Below, in pieces: positions 15,191 through 24,851 of a DNA stretch of 64,000 bases (the first letter of the stretch is position 1; each line of letters begins with the position of its first letter). This stretch comes from Aeoliella mucimassa. GTDB taxonomy: Bacteria; Planctomycetota; Planctomycetia; Pirellulales; Lacipirellulaceae. The notes under the pieces are model-generated. The model saw only the letters and a program-made list of their open reading frames with translations, did not search any database and was not told the DNA's origin. The position numbers were made by a program, and so were the translations under genes. Where the stretch lies: NCBI RefSeq assembly GCF_007748035.1, contig NZ_CP036278.1, positions 5,084,001-5,148,000 on the forward strand, written 5' to 3'.

Positions 15191-17983
15191 TTAGGCTTCC
15201 TTCTTGGTCGTCTTGCGTTTGGTCGTGCCTTTTTTCGTCGACTTCTTCTTAGCAGCCTTCTTGGTGGTTTTCTTCTTCGCGGTCGACTTTTTCTTAGTCG
15301 CTTTCTTCTTCGAACCACCTGCAGCAGCACGAGCAGCCAGCAGGTTCAAGGCCTCGTTGAATTCCAGCTCCTCAGGACTGGTACCCTTGGGAAGCGACGC
15401 GTTGGTTTCGCCATCGGTCACGTACGGACCGTACCGACCATCGAGCAGCTGGACCTTCATGCCGGTCACCGGCGACTCGCCATCGAACACCTTGATCGGT
15501 TCTTTCTTGGCAGCACCGCGGCCGCGGGTCTTCGGCGTCTTCAGTAGCTCGATCGCCTGCTCGAGCGTCACATCCAACGGCGAGATGTCGGCCGGCAGCG
15601 AACGGGTTTCGCTCCCACACTTCACGTAGGGACCATAACGACCGTTGTAGGCCATCACTTTGCCACCCTTGGCCTCTTTCTTGGCTTCTTCCTTCTTCTC
15701 GTCGGTCTCGCCTTCTTTGGCTTTTTCTTCGTCCGACTCTTTCTTCTCCGCCTCGGCCGGCGCAGGGGGGTGATACTCCCCGAGTTCGCGGGGGAGCGAC
15801 AGCAGTTTCAGCGCGGTCTCAAAGTCGATGTCTTCCGGCGACATTCCCTTGAGCAGCCCCGCGTTCTGCGGCTTTTCTTCGTCGTCGGGATGGCCACGCA
15901 TGATGTAGGGACCGAACCGCCCAATCTTCAGGTAGACCGGCTTGCCTGTTTCGGGGCAAGTACCGAGAGGTTCGTCCGCTTTTTCAGCCTGGGCCAACAG
16001 CTCCAGGGCTTTCTCCATCGTCACTTCATCGGGAGGAAGGTCTTCGGGCAGCGAGGCGGTTTGCTCCCCTTGCTCCACGAACGGCGAGTAACGCCCCACC
16101 CGCACGTAAACCTCTTCGCCCCCTTCGGGCTTGCCGATCAGGATGCGACTGATGCCGCGGGCGTCGATTTCGTCGACCTTGTGCTCGAGCTGCTTCTTCA
16201 GCCCGGGCGTGCCGTTGCCGAAGTAGAACGACTCGAGGTACTCAATGTGCTTGCGTTCCCCGCGGCTAATCGCGTCGAGATCGTCTTCCATCTGGGCGGT
16301 AAACTGATAGTCGACCAACCGAGCCAGGTGGTCTTCCAGCAACTTGGTCACCGAGAAGGCGATCCAGGTCGGCACCAGGGCGTTACCCTTTTTGAACACG
16401 TAATTGCGTGCCTGAATGGTCTCGATAATCGAAGCGTAGGTACTCGGGCGACCGATACCTCGCTCTTCGAGCGCCTTGGTCAGGGCCGCTTCGCTGAAAC
16501 GACTCGGTGGCATCGTGTTGTGCTCTTTGGCCGTGATCTCACGACAATCGAGCTTCTCGCCAACTTCGACCGAGGGGAGAATCCGCTCCTGGTCGGCGAG
16601 ATCGGCCGTGGGATCATCGGAACCTTCGACGTACGCCCGCAGGTAACCTGGGAAGTCGATGGTCTTGCCGCTCACCTGGAATACGCAACCGCTCCCCTCG
16701 ATGGTGATCGAGATACGGCGGCCGCGGGCGTCCTCCATCTGGCTGGCGACGGTTCGCTTCCAAACCAGATCGAAGATCTTCGCCTCGTCGGCGTTGAGCG
16801 AACCCTTAATCGCACTGGGCAACTGGAACGGATGACCTGCGGGGCGAATCGCTTCGTGAGCTTCCTGGGCATTCTTCACCTTGCCCACGTACGTACGCGG
16901 CGAGGCCGGCAAGTACTGGTCGCCGTATTCATCGACAATCAGCTTGCGGGCATCTTCCACCGCGACCGACGCCAGATTGGTGCTGTCGGTACGCATGTAA
17001 GTAATATGACCGTTTTCGTACAAGCTCTGGGCCGCCTGCATGGTGCGACGAGCGGTAAAGCCGAGCTTACGGTTCGCTTCCTGTTGCAGCGTACTGGTGG
17101 TGAATGGGGCGTAAGGCTTGGTGGTGTACGGCTTGTCTTCCACCTTGGTCACGGTGAACTCGCCAGCGCGTATGCGTTCGGCCAACTCCATCGCTTCGGC
17201 CTCGCCGAGCAGGCGGAGTCCGTCGTTCTTGAGCTTGCCCGTCGCAGGATCGAAGTCCTTACCGCTGGGAATCTTCTGTCCTTCGACCGAAACCAACGTG
17301 GCTTCCAGCTTCTCCTGCTTGGCATTCGAGAACAGCCCGAGCAAATCCCACCACATACTCGAGACAAACGCCATGCGTTCGCGTTCGCGCTCGACGATCA
17401 ACCGCACCGCGACACTTTGAACGCGACCAGCCGAGAGCTTCGGGCGGACTTTGCGCCACAAGAGCGGTGAGACTTCGTAGCCATACAAACGGTCGAGGAT
17501 TCGGCGAGTTTCCTGCGCTCGAACCAGCCCGTCGTCCACGTCGCGGGGCGACGCCAAGGCGGCCTGAATGGCATCCTTGGTGATTTCGTGGAACACCAGT
17601 CGCCGGACCGGCACCTTGGGCTTGAGGATCTCAAGCAGGTGCCAGCTGATGGCCTCTCCTTCGCGGTCTTCGTCTGTCGCCAGATAGAGCTCGTCGGACT
17701 CCTTGAGCTTGTCCTTGAGCATCTTGATATGCTTGCTCTTGCCGGGCGGTACCACGTAGATCGGCTCGAAGTCGTTCTCGACATTCACCCCGAGATTCGC
17801 CCACGACTCGCCTTTAAACTTGGCGGGAATCTGCTTGGCTCCCTGCGGCAAGTCGCGAACGTGGCCAATGCTAGCCTCGACCGTGAAGCCGGGGCCCAGG
17901 TACTTTCCGATGGTTTTGGCCTTGGCCGGTGATTCCACAATCACCAATGCCTGGTTGCTGCCTGCTGCCTTCTTCTTTGCCAT
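15191..17983 (-). CDS. topA: DNA topoisomerase I (type IA)
   Basis: Relaxes negative supercoils by a transient 5'-phosphotyrosyl break. 930 residues. The Toprim domain opens with ALVIVESPAKAKTIGKYLG (residues 12-30) and has DEDREGEAISWHL; the catalytic Tyr is in HITYMRTDSTNL (about residue 327); GIGRPSTYASII follows. The C-terminal third carries about four repeated beta units with GRYGPYV or GRFGPYI cores that lack the four-Cys zinc ligands of E. coli TopA, separated by acidic linkers. The last 45 residues are an Ala/Lys/Thr-rich tail of KKKATKKKSTAKKKTT type, which suggests non-specific DNA binding. Start ATG 17983, divergent from the PpiD-like gene. Confidence 0.96.
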   Translation of the reverse strand: MAKKKAAGSNQALVIVESPAKAKTIGKYLGPGFTVEASIGHVRDLPQGAKQIPAKFKGESWANLGVNVENDFEPIYVVPPGKSKHIKMLKDKLKESDELYLATDEDREGEAISWHLLEILKPKVPVRRLVFHEITKDAIQAALASPRDVDDGLVRAQETRRILDRLYGYEVSPLLWRKVRPKLSAGRVQSVAVRLIVERERERMAFVSSMWWDLLGLFSNAKQEKLEATLVSVEGQKIPSGKDFDPATGKLKNDGLRLLGEAEAMELAERIRAGEFTVTKVEDKPYTTKPYAPFTTSTLQQEANRKLGFTARRTMQAAQSLYENGHITYMRTDSTNLASVAVEDARKLIVDEYGDQYLPASPRTYVGKVKNAQEAHEAIRPAGHPFQLPSAIKGSLNADEAKIFDLVWKRTVASQMEDARGRRISITIEGSGCVFQVSGKTIDFPGYLRAYVEGSDDPTADLADQERILPSVEVGEKLDCREITAKEHNTMPPSRFSEAALTKALEERGIGRPSTYASIIETIQARNYVFKKGNALVPTWIAFSVTKLLEDHLARLVDYQFTAQMEDDLDAISRGERKHIEYLESFYFGNGTPGLKKQLEHKVDEIDARGISRILIGKPEGGEEVYVRVGRYSPFVEQGEQTASLPEDLPPDEVTMEKALELLAQAEKADEPLGTCPETGKPVYLKIGRFGPYIMRGHPDDEEKPQNAGLLKGMSPEDIDFETALKLLSLPRELGEYHPPAPAEAEKKESDEEKAKEGETDEKKEEAKKEAKGGKVMAYNGRYGPYVKCGSETRSLPADISPLDVTLEQAIELLKTPKTRGRGAAKKEPIKVFDGESPVTGMKVQLLDGRYGPYVTDGETNASLPKGTSPEELEFNEALNLLAARAAAGGSKKKATKKKSTAKKKTTKKAAKKKSTKKGTTKRKTTKKEA

Positions 17984-18236
17984 GTGGGTGCTCAGTGGGT
18001 ATATGGGTTGCGCTTTTGGCTGCGTTTATCTCGGTACTTCGTCATTCGTCGGTCGCAGGCTGTATCGATCTCCCAATCGGCGAATAGTCTGCGGACTCTG
18101 CGGAAGATTCGAATTAACTGGATTGAACCAACCTTGGGCATTTTGTGGCCCCTCAGCCAGGGTAGATCGTCGCCTCGCCAGGGGTAGTAAGTCTAGTCGG
18201 GTACCCGGGGGGTCTCTCCACTACTGCTGACTGGGA

Positions 18237-18264
18237 TTGCATTTACGTCGATCTATCCTAGAAT
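18237..18264 (+). promoter_or_regulatory. putative sigma70-type promoter
   Basis: TTGCAT at 18237-18242 and TAGAAT at 18259-18264 are separated by 16 bases. They lie about 117 bases upstream of the PpiD-like start, in the 397-base divergent gap shared with topA, the rest of which shows no gene. The match is fair at -10 and weak at -35. Confidence 0.35.
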
Positions 18265-18380
18265 CGATAGCTTGCCTTCAGCAGCCTTACTTGTCCAACC
18301 AATAGGATCGGCCCGGCAAACTGTCAAGGGTTCCGCCCCTCGACTTCGAGGGGGCCAGCTAGACCGAGAGGATATACGCA

Positions 18381-21038
18381 ATGTTCCGGTTTTTCCGCCG
18401 CCACCAGAAAATTTTCATCGTCGTCGGTGGCGTCATCCTGATGCTGGTGTTCACTGTCGGCGACGCGTTAAACGGCTGGGTTCGGTCGCAAGACGACTCG
18501 GGCGACCGCCGCAACCCAAATGCCACTGCGGTTACCTGGGATGGCGGAAAGCTCTCCGAAGGGGAACTTAGCAGTCTTCTTTACAAACGGCAAATCGTTG
18601 CTGGATTTGTACAGACTGCTGCACAGGTTGGCTACCAGCGGTCCATCGAAGCCGAGTTAACCCCGGTTCCCCGGGTGGTGCCGGTTGCCTTGATCGGACA
18701 GGAATGGACCCGGGACGTGCTGGAAGAAGATGTCGTGCGCCGGCATATTCTTGCTCAGCGAGCCGAAGATATGGGCATCTATATCTCCGACGATGTGATT
18801 CGTCGGTACATCGATGAACTCGGACTTGGACAGTTAGACCCCAACGATGTGCTAGCAATCCTGTCGGCCATGAATCCGGCCGGGCGGTCTCCTTCGACGA
18901 GCGATTTGTTCGATTCGCTCCGTAGCGAACTGATGACCGAAGCAGCGCTGCGTGCCTACGGTGCCAGCGGCACCTACTCGGGGCTCGACCTGGGTGCGAC
19001 CGAATTGCCGGTTGATCGCTGGGAAGAATGGAAACGCATTAACGACTACATCATTGTCGAAGCCGCTGCGATCGATCCGTCGTCGTCCATGGTTGATGTT
19101 CCCGAGCCAACCGCCGACGAACTGCAGGCTTACTACGTCAAGTACAAGGACAATCCAGCGTTCCCAATTCCGCTGCGAGACGGCACGATGCTGCCAGCTC
19201 CGACCCCTGGATTCATGATCCCCCGCAAGGTGAAGCTTGCCTATCTTCGCGCCGACTACGAAGAAATCGTGGCGAAGTTCGAGTCCGAGGTGACCGACGA
19301 GCAGATCGCCCAGTATTACGAAGACTACAAGTTCCAGTTCACGATCAACGACGATCTGAGCATCTTCGACGATCCGGCTCCGGAGGAAGAAACTCCCGCC
19401 GAGGAACCTGCGGCCGAAGAATCGACCGATACCGATGCTCCGGCTACCGAGGAATCGGCCCCGGAAGAGCCCGCTGACGAAGCGGAAGCAGCCGAAGAGC
19501 CAATGACCGAGGAGCAACCGGCTTCTGAAGAACCAGCCACCGAAGAACCGGCTGCGGAAGAGCCCGCCGCCGAAGGTGAAACGGCCGAAGAGCCGATGAC
19601 CGAGGAACAACCGGAGCCAGAAGCTCCGGCCGAGGAAGAGCCCGCTGCGGAAGAGCCAGCCACTGAAGAGCCGGCTCCCGAGGCTGAGCCGGCCGAAGAA
19701 CCAGCTACCGAGGGCGAGTCTCCCGCGACGGAAGAGCCCGCGACCGGTGAAGCCGAAGGCGAAAACACCGAGTCGGGCGAGGCCACCGAGTCGCGTCCCA
19801 GCCCGTTCCGCCTGGTATCGCTGCAGGAAGAAACTCCTGCCGAAGAGCCAGCGACGGAGGAAGCAACGGAAACCGAAACCCCGGCCGAGCCGGCGGTAAC
19901 TGAAGAGGCCCCCGCGGAAGAAGCCGCGGCGGATACCGATTCGGAAGCAGTCATGGCTGAGGAGACCGCCGAACCTGAGGTTACCGAAGAGGTTCAGTAC
20001 GAACCGCTCGAAAAGGTGAAGGACAAGATTCGCCGCCTGCTGGCTGAGAATCGCTATACCACGGAAATCGACGAAGTCATGCAGTCGGCCGCCCGTGACC
20101 TTCAACCTGCCTATCGCAAGTACGTCAGCGATTCGCTCTCGATGGACGAGGGAACTCCTGAACCAGCGATTAAGCTTTCCGACTTGACCACACTGGGCGA
20201 AAAGTACGGACTGCAAGTCGAAGACACCGGCGAACTCAGCTTCTACGAGTTGTTCGAAACCGAAGCGGGTAAGTCGTTCTGCGACTCGAAGTACATGGGC
20301 GACATGCCAGCCCAGGTATACGCCGCGGCGTTCCGTAACATCATCGACCTTTTTGAGCCGACCATTAGTTCCGACATCGCCGGCTACGGCGACCGCTACG
20401 TGGTCATCAAGCTCAGCGACTCCCCGAGTCGGGTGCCGACCTTCGACGAAGTGAAGGACGACGTGATCGCCGCCTGGAAACGCGAGCAAGCTGCCGACAA
20501 GGCACTAGAGAAAGCCAAGGCCCTGGCCATCAAGGTTCAGGACTCTGGTCTCACCCTGGAAAGCTACTTTGTCGGCGACGACAAGGTGGTTGAGGTCACC
20601 AAGACCCCCAGCTTCACGCTGTACACCGCTGGCGACTTTGCTCCCACGGGACAGGCAACCTACCGTCCGTCGCAGCCACAAGGCCTGAAGGACGTTGGTC
20701 CCGACTTCCTCGCCGAGCTGTTCAAGCTCTCCGAGGGCGAAGTGACCGCACTGCAGAACTTCGATAAGTCGCTTATCTACATCGTTCGCAACGCCGACGA
20801 CGTGGAATCGCCCGAGATGCTGCGGAGCAACTTCCTCGAAGTCGCCAACTACTGGGATGGTCGCGGTCAGTTCCGCAACGCCAAGGCGGGTCAATTCCGC
20901 TCGAGCGTGATCGAAGCTCTGCTCAACGACTTGAACCTCACCTGGAAACGGGAGGACGCAGCCGATAGCGACAGCGAGGAAACCGCCGACGAAGCAGAAG
21001 CCGAGTCGGAAGCGGACACCGAAGCCGAAACCAAGTAG
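18381..21038 (+). CDS. PpiD/SurA-like membrane-anchored chaperone with long Glu/Ala/Pro insert
   Basis: 885 residues. A basic start (MFRFFRRHQK) and a membrane helix at about residues 11-30 place the bulk outside the cytoplasm. Residues about 110-160 (VVRRHILAQRAEDMGIYISD, then VIRRYIDELGLGQLD) read like the SurA-N/PpiD helical domain. From about residue 330 to 538 lies a low-complexity tract of EEPAAEEPATEE-type repeats. After it, the C-terminal domain resumes (VKDKIRRLLAEN, PTFDEVKDDVIAAWKREQA), again PpiD-like, but I see no clear parvulin catalytic motif. The tail is acidic. ATG 18381 is preceded by a purine-rich GAGAGGAT at good spacing. Likely a periplasmic folding factor; enzymatic activity is doubtful. 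Confidence 0.7.
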   Translation: MFRFFRRHQKIFIVVGGVILMLVFTVGDALNGWVRSQDDSGDRRNPNATAVTWDGGKLSEGELSSLLYKRQIVAGFVQTAAQVGYQRSIEAELTPVPRVVPVALIGQEWTRDVLEEDVVRRHILAQRAEDMGIYISDDVIRRYIDELGLGQLDPNDVLAILSAMNPAGRSPSTSDLFDSLRSELMTEAALRAYGASGTYSGLDLGATELPVDRWEEWKRINDYIIVEAAAIDPSSSMVDVPEPTADELQAYYVKYKDNPAFPIPLRDGTMLPAPTPGFMIPRKVKLAYLRADYEEIVAKFESEVTDEQIAQYYEDYKFQFTINDDLSIFDDPAPEEETPAEEPAAEESTDTDAPATEESAPEEPADEAEAAEEPMTEEQPASEEPATEEPAAEEPAAEGETAEEPMTEEQPEPEAPAEEEPAAEEPATEEPAPEAEPAEEPATEGESPATEEPATGEAEGENTESGEATESRPSPFRLVSLQEETPAEEPATEEATETETPAEPAVTEEAPAEEAAADTDSEAVMAEETAEPEVTEEVQYEPLEKVKDKIRRLLAENRYTTEIDEVMQSAARDLQPAYRKYVSDSLSMDEGTPEPAIKLSDLTTLGEKYGLQVEDTGELSFYELFETEAGKSFCDSKYMGDMPAQVYAAAFRNIIDLFEPTISSDIAGYGDRYVVIKLSDSPSRVPTFDEVKDDVIAAWKREQAADKALEKAKALAIKVQDSGLTLESYFVGDDKVVEVTKTPSFTLYTAGDFAPTGQATYRPSQPQGLKDVGPDFLAELFKLSEGEVTALQNFDKSLIYIVRNADDVESPEMLRSNFLEVANYWDGRGQFRNAKAGQFRSSVIEALLNDLNLTWKREDAADSDSEETADEAEAESEADTEAETK

Positions 21039-21167
21039 CACTTGGTTTTTCGGTGAGTCGCGGCGAGATCCACCACTCAGTTCGTTTCCACCGCTCCAGT
21101 AAGGCACATGAAATCGCGCAGTGACTGGCTGCCGTTGTTGGTGCTACCGCTGGCAGTGTAGACGTTC

Positions 21168-21977
21168 GTGCCGGTCGACTGGCCGCGATGGGTGCTGATG
21201 TGGTGCTTGGCCATCGCGATCTATCTCGGCGTGAAATGGCTGACCATGCGTCGCGCCCGCGTCGAGTCCCCCTCCCGCTGGCGGGCCGTAGCGTACTTGC
21301 TTGCCTGGCCAGGGCTCGATGCCGATGCGTTTCTGGCCGCGCCGGCCAGTTCGGTCATCACGCCCCGCCGTGGGGAATGGCTGCTAGCCGCGGTGAAGCT
21401 CGGCCTTGGGCTAACGCTGCTTTATGGAGGGCAGTGGGTGATCGCTCCCTCACAACGCTTGCTGCTCGGATGGGTCGGCATGGTGGGCATCGTCTTCACG
21501 CTGCACTTCGGGCTGTTTCATCTGCTCTCGTGCTTCTGGCGTTTCCTCGGCGTGCAGGCCGAGCCGCTGATGCAATGGCCGATCGCCAGCCAGACGGTCG
21601 CTGAGTTCTGGGGGCAGCGGTGGAATACCGCGTTCCGCGACCTCACCTACCGCTTCCTGTTCCGCCCGCTGAGTCGACACTGGGGCCCCGCTCGTGGGTT
21701 TCTGATCGGGTTCCTGTTTAGCGGCCTGGTGCACGACGCAGTGATCTCGCTGCCTGCTGGCGGTGGGTATGGCTATCCCACGCTCTACTTCCTGCTGCAG
21801 GCGCTCGGCATTCAGTGGCAACGCACTCGGTGGGCTCCCTCGGCCTTGCTCGGCCAAGCCTGGCTCTCGCGAGCCACCACGCTTGCGGTGGTCGCTGGGC
21901 CGGCCCCTTGGCTGTTTCACGCTCCCTTTGTCTGCCGAATCGTGTTACCGTTTATGCAAGCGATCGGTGCGTCCTGA
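21168..21977 (+). CDS. MBOAT / wax-synthase-like acyltransferase, N-terminus cut by an amber codon
   Basis: 269 residues from a GTG at 21168, with six to seven membrane segments. The acyltransferase core has EFWGQRWNTAFRDL (about residues 146-159) and FLFSGLVHD with the proposed catalytic His (about 185), the pattern of the wax synthase/MBOAT_2 family that esterifies fatty alcohols or similar acceptors with acyl-CoA. Upstream in the same frame, ATG 21108 with AAGG in front encodes MKSRSDWLPLLVLPLAV, then UAG (21159-21161), then TFVPVDWPRW. The missing residues form the expected first membrane helix, so the GTG is probably not the ancestral start. Substrate unknown. It follows the PpiD-like gene closely. 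Confidence 0.75.
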   Translation: MPVDWPRWVLMWCLAIAIYLGVKWLTMRRARVESPSRWRAVAYLLAWPGLDADAFLAAPASSVITPRRGEWLLAAVKLGLGLTLLYGGQWVIAPSQRLLLGWVGMVGIVFTLHFGLFHLLSCFWRFLGVQAEPLMQWPIASQTVAEFWGQRWNTAFRDLTYRFLFRPLSRHWGPARGFLIGFLFSGLVHDAVISLPAGGGYGYPTLYFLLQALGIQWQRTRWAPSALLGQAWLSRATTLAVVAGPAPWLFHAPFVCRIVLPFMQAIGAS

Positions 21978-22002
21978 TTCCTGCTTACAGCGATAATCCC
22001 CT

Positions 22003-22413
22003 ATGCAACCTACTTTGTCGAACGCGATTTTCCTGGCAGGCATCGGACAGCTTGGTGTGCTGGTGGCCACTGCGTTGGTGCCGCTGCAATTGAACTGGAA
22101 AAGCGAACTGGCCTCCCTGCCAAAGCTGCACCGACAGATGTACTGGGTGTACGGCGGCTACATCGTGCTCGGCATCGTATCGCTAGGCACTATTTGCTTG
22201 GTATGCCACGAAGAGCTAGCCAGCGGCAGTCTGCTCGCTCGGGCGTTCTGCTGCTACGGTCTGGCTTTCTGGGCTATCCGCTTGTCGCTGCAGGGAGTGT
22301 TCGACGTCAAGCCGCACCTTACGCGGTGGTGGCTTACCGCGGGGTATTACCTGCTAACGGTGCTGTTCGTCACCTTCACGGCGGTGTACGCCTGGGGAGC
22401 GTTCGGGCATTAG
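22003..22413 (+). CDS. small integral membrane protein of unknown function
   Basis: 136 residues with four likely membrane helices (about residues 8-27, 47-68, 80-98 and 112-132). It begins 25 bases after the acyltransferase gene, suggesting a two-gene unit. Motifs of note are PKLHRQMYWVYGGYI and SLQGVFDVKPH between helices. No recognised family. It may assist the acyltransferase, but this rests only on adjacency. Confidence 0.7.
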   Translation: MQPTLSNAIFLAGIGQLGVLVATALVPLQLNWKSELASLPKLHRQMYWVYGGYIVLGIVSLGTICLVCHEELASGSLLARAFCCYGLAFWAIRLSLQGVFDVKPHLTRWWLTAGYYLLTVLFVTFTAVYAWGAFGH

Positions 22414-22529
22414 CCCTCGCGATCAGGTGCTGCGCGACTTCACTTGCTTACCAAAACTAGCTGGCCGACGAAGCAAGTGCTCCGCCGGCCAGGCGTAGTC
22501 CATGGGTAGTGAATCGTCGCGTTCGCGTG

Positions 22530-24758
22530 CTAGTCGCGTTTCGGCTTGAAGATCACCGTGCCGAGCGGTGGCAGCGTGACTTCCATCGAAGCTGGGCGGC
22601 CATGGCTTTCCTTCGGTTCGGCTTTGATGCCACCGTCGTTGCCGACGTTGCCGCCACCGAAGTAGGCCGAGTCGCTGTTGCTGATTTCTTCGTACCAGCA
22701 AGCTTCCGGCACGCCGATCTTATAACCCTGCCGCGGAACCGGCGTGAAGTTGCTACAGATCAGTACGAAGTCCTTAGGATCCTTCGCCTTACGTAGGAAC
22801 GCCATGGTGCTGGCTTCATGATCGTGGCAATCCACCCATTCGAAACCAGTGTTCTCAAAGTCGACTTCGTACAACGCTGGCTGCGAAGTATACAGGTGGT
22901 TCAGATGGGCCATGTAGTTTTGCAGGCCTTGGTGCGATTCCCACTGCAACAGATCCCACTGCAGGCTCGTGTTGTAGTTCCACTCGTTCCACTGACCGAA
23001 CTCGCCACCCATGAAGTTGAGCTTCTTGCCTGGGTGGGCAAACATGTAGCCGTAGAGCAAACGCAGGTTGGCAAAACGTTGCCACAGGTCGCCTGGCATC
23101 TGGTCGAGCAACGAACCCTTCCCGTGCACCACTTCGTCGTGCGAGAACGGCAGAATGAAATTCTCGGTGAACGCGTAGATGAGCGAGAAAGTCAGCTCAT
23201 CATGGTGATACTTGCGGTGAATCGGTTCGTGCCGCATGTACCGCAGGGTATCGTTCATCCAGCCCATATTCCACTTCAGGCTGAAGCCCAGGCCGCCGAC
23301 ATACGTGGGCCGCGACACGCCGGTCCAGGCGGTCGACTCTTCGGCGATGGTCAACGTGCCAGGATGCTGCAGGTGGCACTCTTCGTTAAATTTCTTGAGG
23401 AAGTCAATCGCTTCGAGGTTCTCGCGACCACCGAACATGTTCGGAATCCAGTCGTCTCCCTCACGGCTGTAATCGAGGTAAAGCATCGAGGCGACCGCGT
23501 CGACACGCAGGCCATCGATGTGGTACTTGTCGAGCCAGAACAGGGCGTTCGAGATCAGGAAGTTCCGTACCTCGTTACGACCATAGTTGTAGATCAGGGT
23601 GCCCCAGTCGGGGTGCTCGCCCTTACGGGGATCTTCGTGCTCGTACAACGCCGAGCCATCGAAGCGACGCAAACCGTGATCGTCTTTCGGGAAGTGAGCC
23701 GGCACCCAGTCGATGATGACACCGATGCCGTTCTGGTGACACATGTCGATCAGGAACATCAGGTCCTGAGGCGAGCCAAACCGGCTGGTTGCGGCGTACA
23801 TACCGACCGGCTGGTAACCCCAGCTACCCGTGAAGGGATGCTCGCTCACCGGCAGCAATTCCAGGTGGGTGTAGCCCATCTTCTGGCAGTACTCGATCAG
23901 CTTGGGAGCCAGTTCGCGATAGCTCATCCACTCGTCGGGACGTTCCGGATCGCGTTGCCAGCTGCCGAGGTGCACTTCGTAAATCGACATCGGTGCGTCG
24001 AGCGCGTTGTGCTTCTTACGATCGGTAAACCATTGCTCGTCTTGCCATTCGTAGGCCGATAAGTCGGTCACGATGTTGGCCGTCCGCGGAGGGACTTCGG
24101 CTGCGAAGCCGTAGGGGTCGCACTTCTCGACCACCCGGCCGCCTTGCTGCTTGACCGCAAATTTGTAGAGCGTGCCAACCGGCAACTCGGGAATGAACAA
24201 CTCCCACACGCCGCCGGGCAGGTGCTTTCGCATGGGGTGCGATTTCACCGACCATTCATTGAAATCACCGACAACGCTCACCCCTTCGGCGTTCGGCGCC
24301 CACACGGCGAAGTTCACCCCTTTGGTGCCATCGATCTCGCGTAACTGGGCACCGAGGCGATTGTAGCAATCCCAGTGATTCCCTTCGCCAAGTAAGTAGA
24401 GGTCGTAGTCGGTGAGCAGTGGGTCGAATGCGTAGGGATCTTTCATGGTACGATGAGTGCCGTGCTTGTCGGTTAATTGAAAATGGTAATTGCCTCCGGC
24501 GATCGCAGTTCTTCCTTCATCTTGTGCGGGACAGATGGCTTCGTATAGCCCCGACGGGTGGATCCGCCGCATCGGACGTCGCCGTCCGTGGGCTTCGTCC
24601 ACCAACCAGGCTTGTTGCGATTCGGGCAGAAAAGCCCGTACAGCAAGCGCCCGGCGGCCGTCGCCGATGATTTCATGCGGCCCCAACACCTCGAAAGGGT
24701 TTTCGTGATATCCATTCACAAGCGGGGTAACCGCATCCAAGCTAACTTGCGTACGCAT
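22530..24758 (-). CDS. glgB: 1,4-alpha-glucan branching enzyme
   Basis: Creates alpha-1,6 branches in glycogen by transferring oligoglucan chains. 742 residues, normal for long bacterial GlgB with an extra N-terminal module. The N-terminus contains NPFEVLGPHEI, and CBM48 follows with GVNFAVWAPNAEGVSVVGDFN. In the GH13 barrel, the nucleophile Asp is in GLRVDAVASMLYLDYSR, the Glu in LTIAEESTAW and the third acid in FSHDEVVHGKGSLL. ATG 24758 is the first start giving a family-like N-terminus; the longer frame from 24842 is rejected. Lies 93 bases downstream of the RNase H-like gene, same strand. Confidence 0.95.
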   Translation of the reverse strand: MRTQVSLDAVTPLVNGYHENPFEVLGPHEIIGDGRRALAVRAFLPESQQAWLVDEAHGRRRPMRRIHPSGLYEAICPAQDEGRTAIAGGNYHFQLTDKHGTHRTMKDPYAFDPLLTDYDLYLLGEGNHWDCYNRLGAQLREIDGTKGVNFAVWAPNAEGVSVVGDFNEWSVKSHPMRKHLPGGVWELFIPELPVGTLYKFAVKQQGGRVVEKCDPYGFAAEVPPRTANIVTDLSAYEWQDEQWFTDRKKHNALDAPMSIYEVHLGSWQRDPERPDEWMSYRELAPKLIEYCQKMGYTHLELLPVSEHPFTGSWGYQPVGMYAATSRFGSPQDLMFLIDMCHQNGIGVIIDWVPAHFPKDDHGLRRFDGSALYEHEDPRKGEHPDWGTLIYNYGRNEVRNFLISNALFWLDKYHIDGLRVDAVASMLYLDYSREGDDWIPNMFGGRENLEAIDFLKKFNEECHLQHPGTLTIAEESTAWTGVSRPTYVGGLGFSLKWNMGWMNDTLRYMRHEPIHRKYHHDELTFSLIYAFTENFILPFSHDEVVHGKGSLLDQMPGDLWQRFANLRLLYGYMFAHPGKKLNFMGGEFGQWNEWNYNTSLQWDLLQWESHQGLQNYMAHLNHLYTSQPALYEVDFENTGFEWVDCHDHEASTMAFLRKAKDPKDFVLICSNFTPVPRQGYKIGVPEACWYEEISNSDSAYFGGGNVGNDGGIKAEPKESHGRPASMEVTLPPLGTVIFKPKRD

Positions 24759-24851
24759 GATTTTCAGGTTCTGGGATCGAAGTGGGGGGAAGTTCGATTT
24801 CGCTAAGGTGGCAAACGATCGGGATGGAGTGGAGCGAACCAAAGCCGCCTG

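Noticed and set aside
15770-17470. 566-codon frame on the plus strand across topA
   Set aside because: Antisense shadow of a clear topoisomerase gene, with an amino acid mix typical of such shadows (many His, Arg, Gln).
18852-20489. 545-codon minus-strand frame opposite the Glu/Ala/Pro tract
   Set aside because: Low-complexity Gly/Arg/Phe shadow of a repetitive coding region.
10583-21168. Reassignment of UAG to an amino acid in this genome
   Set aside because: UAG is the natural stop of cobL, glgX, purM, murG and other complete genes in the window, so the two internal UAGs are better seen as mutations, errors or local readthrough.
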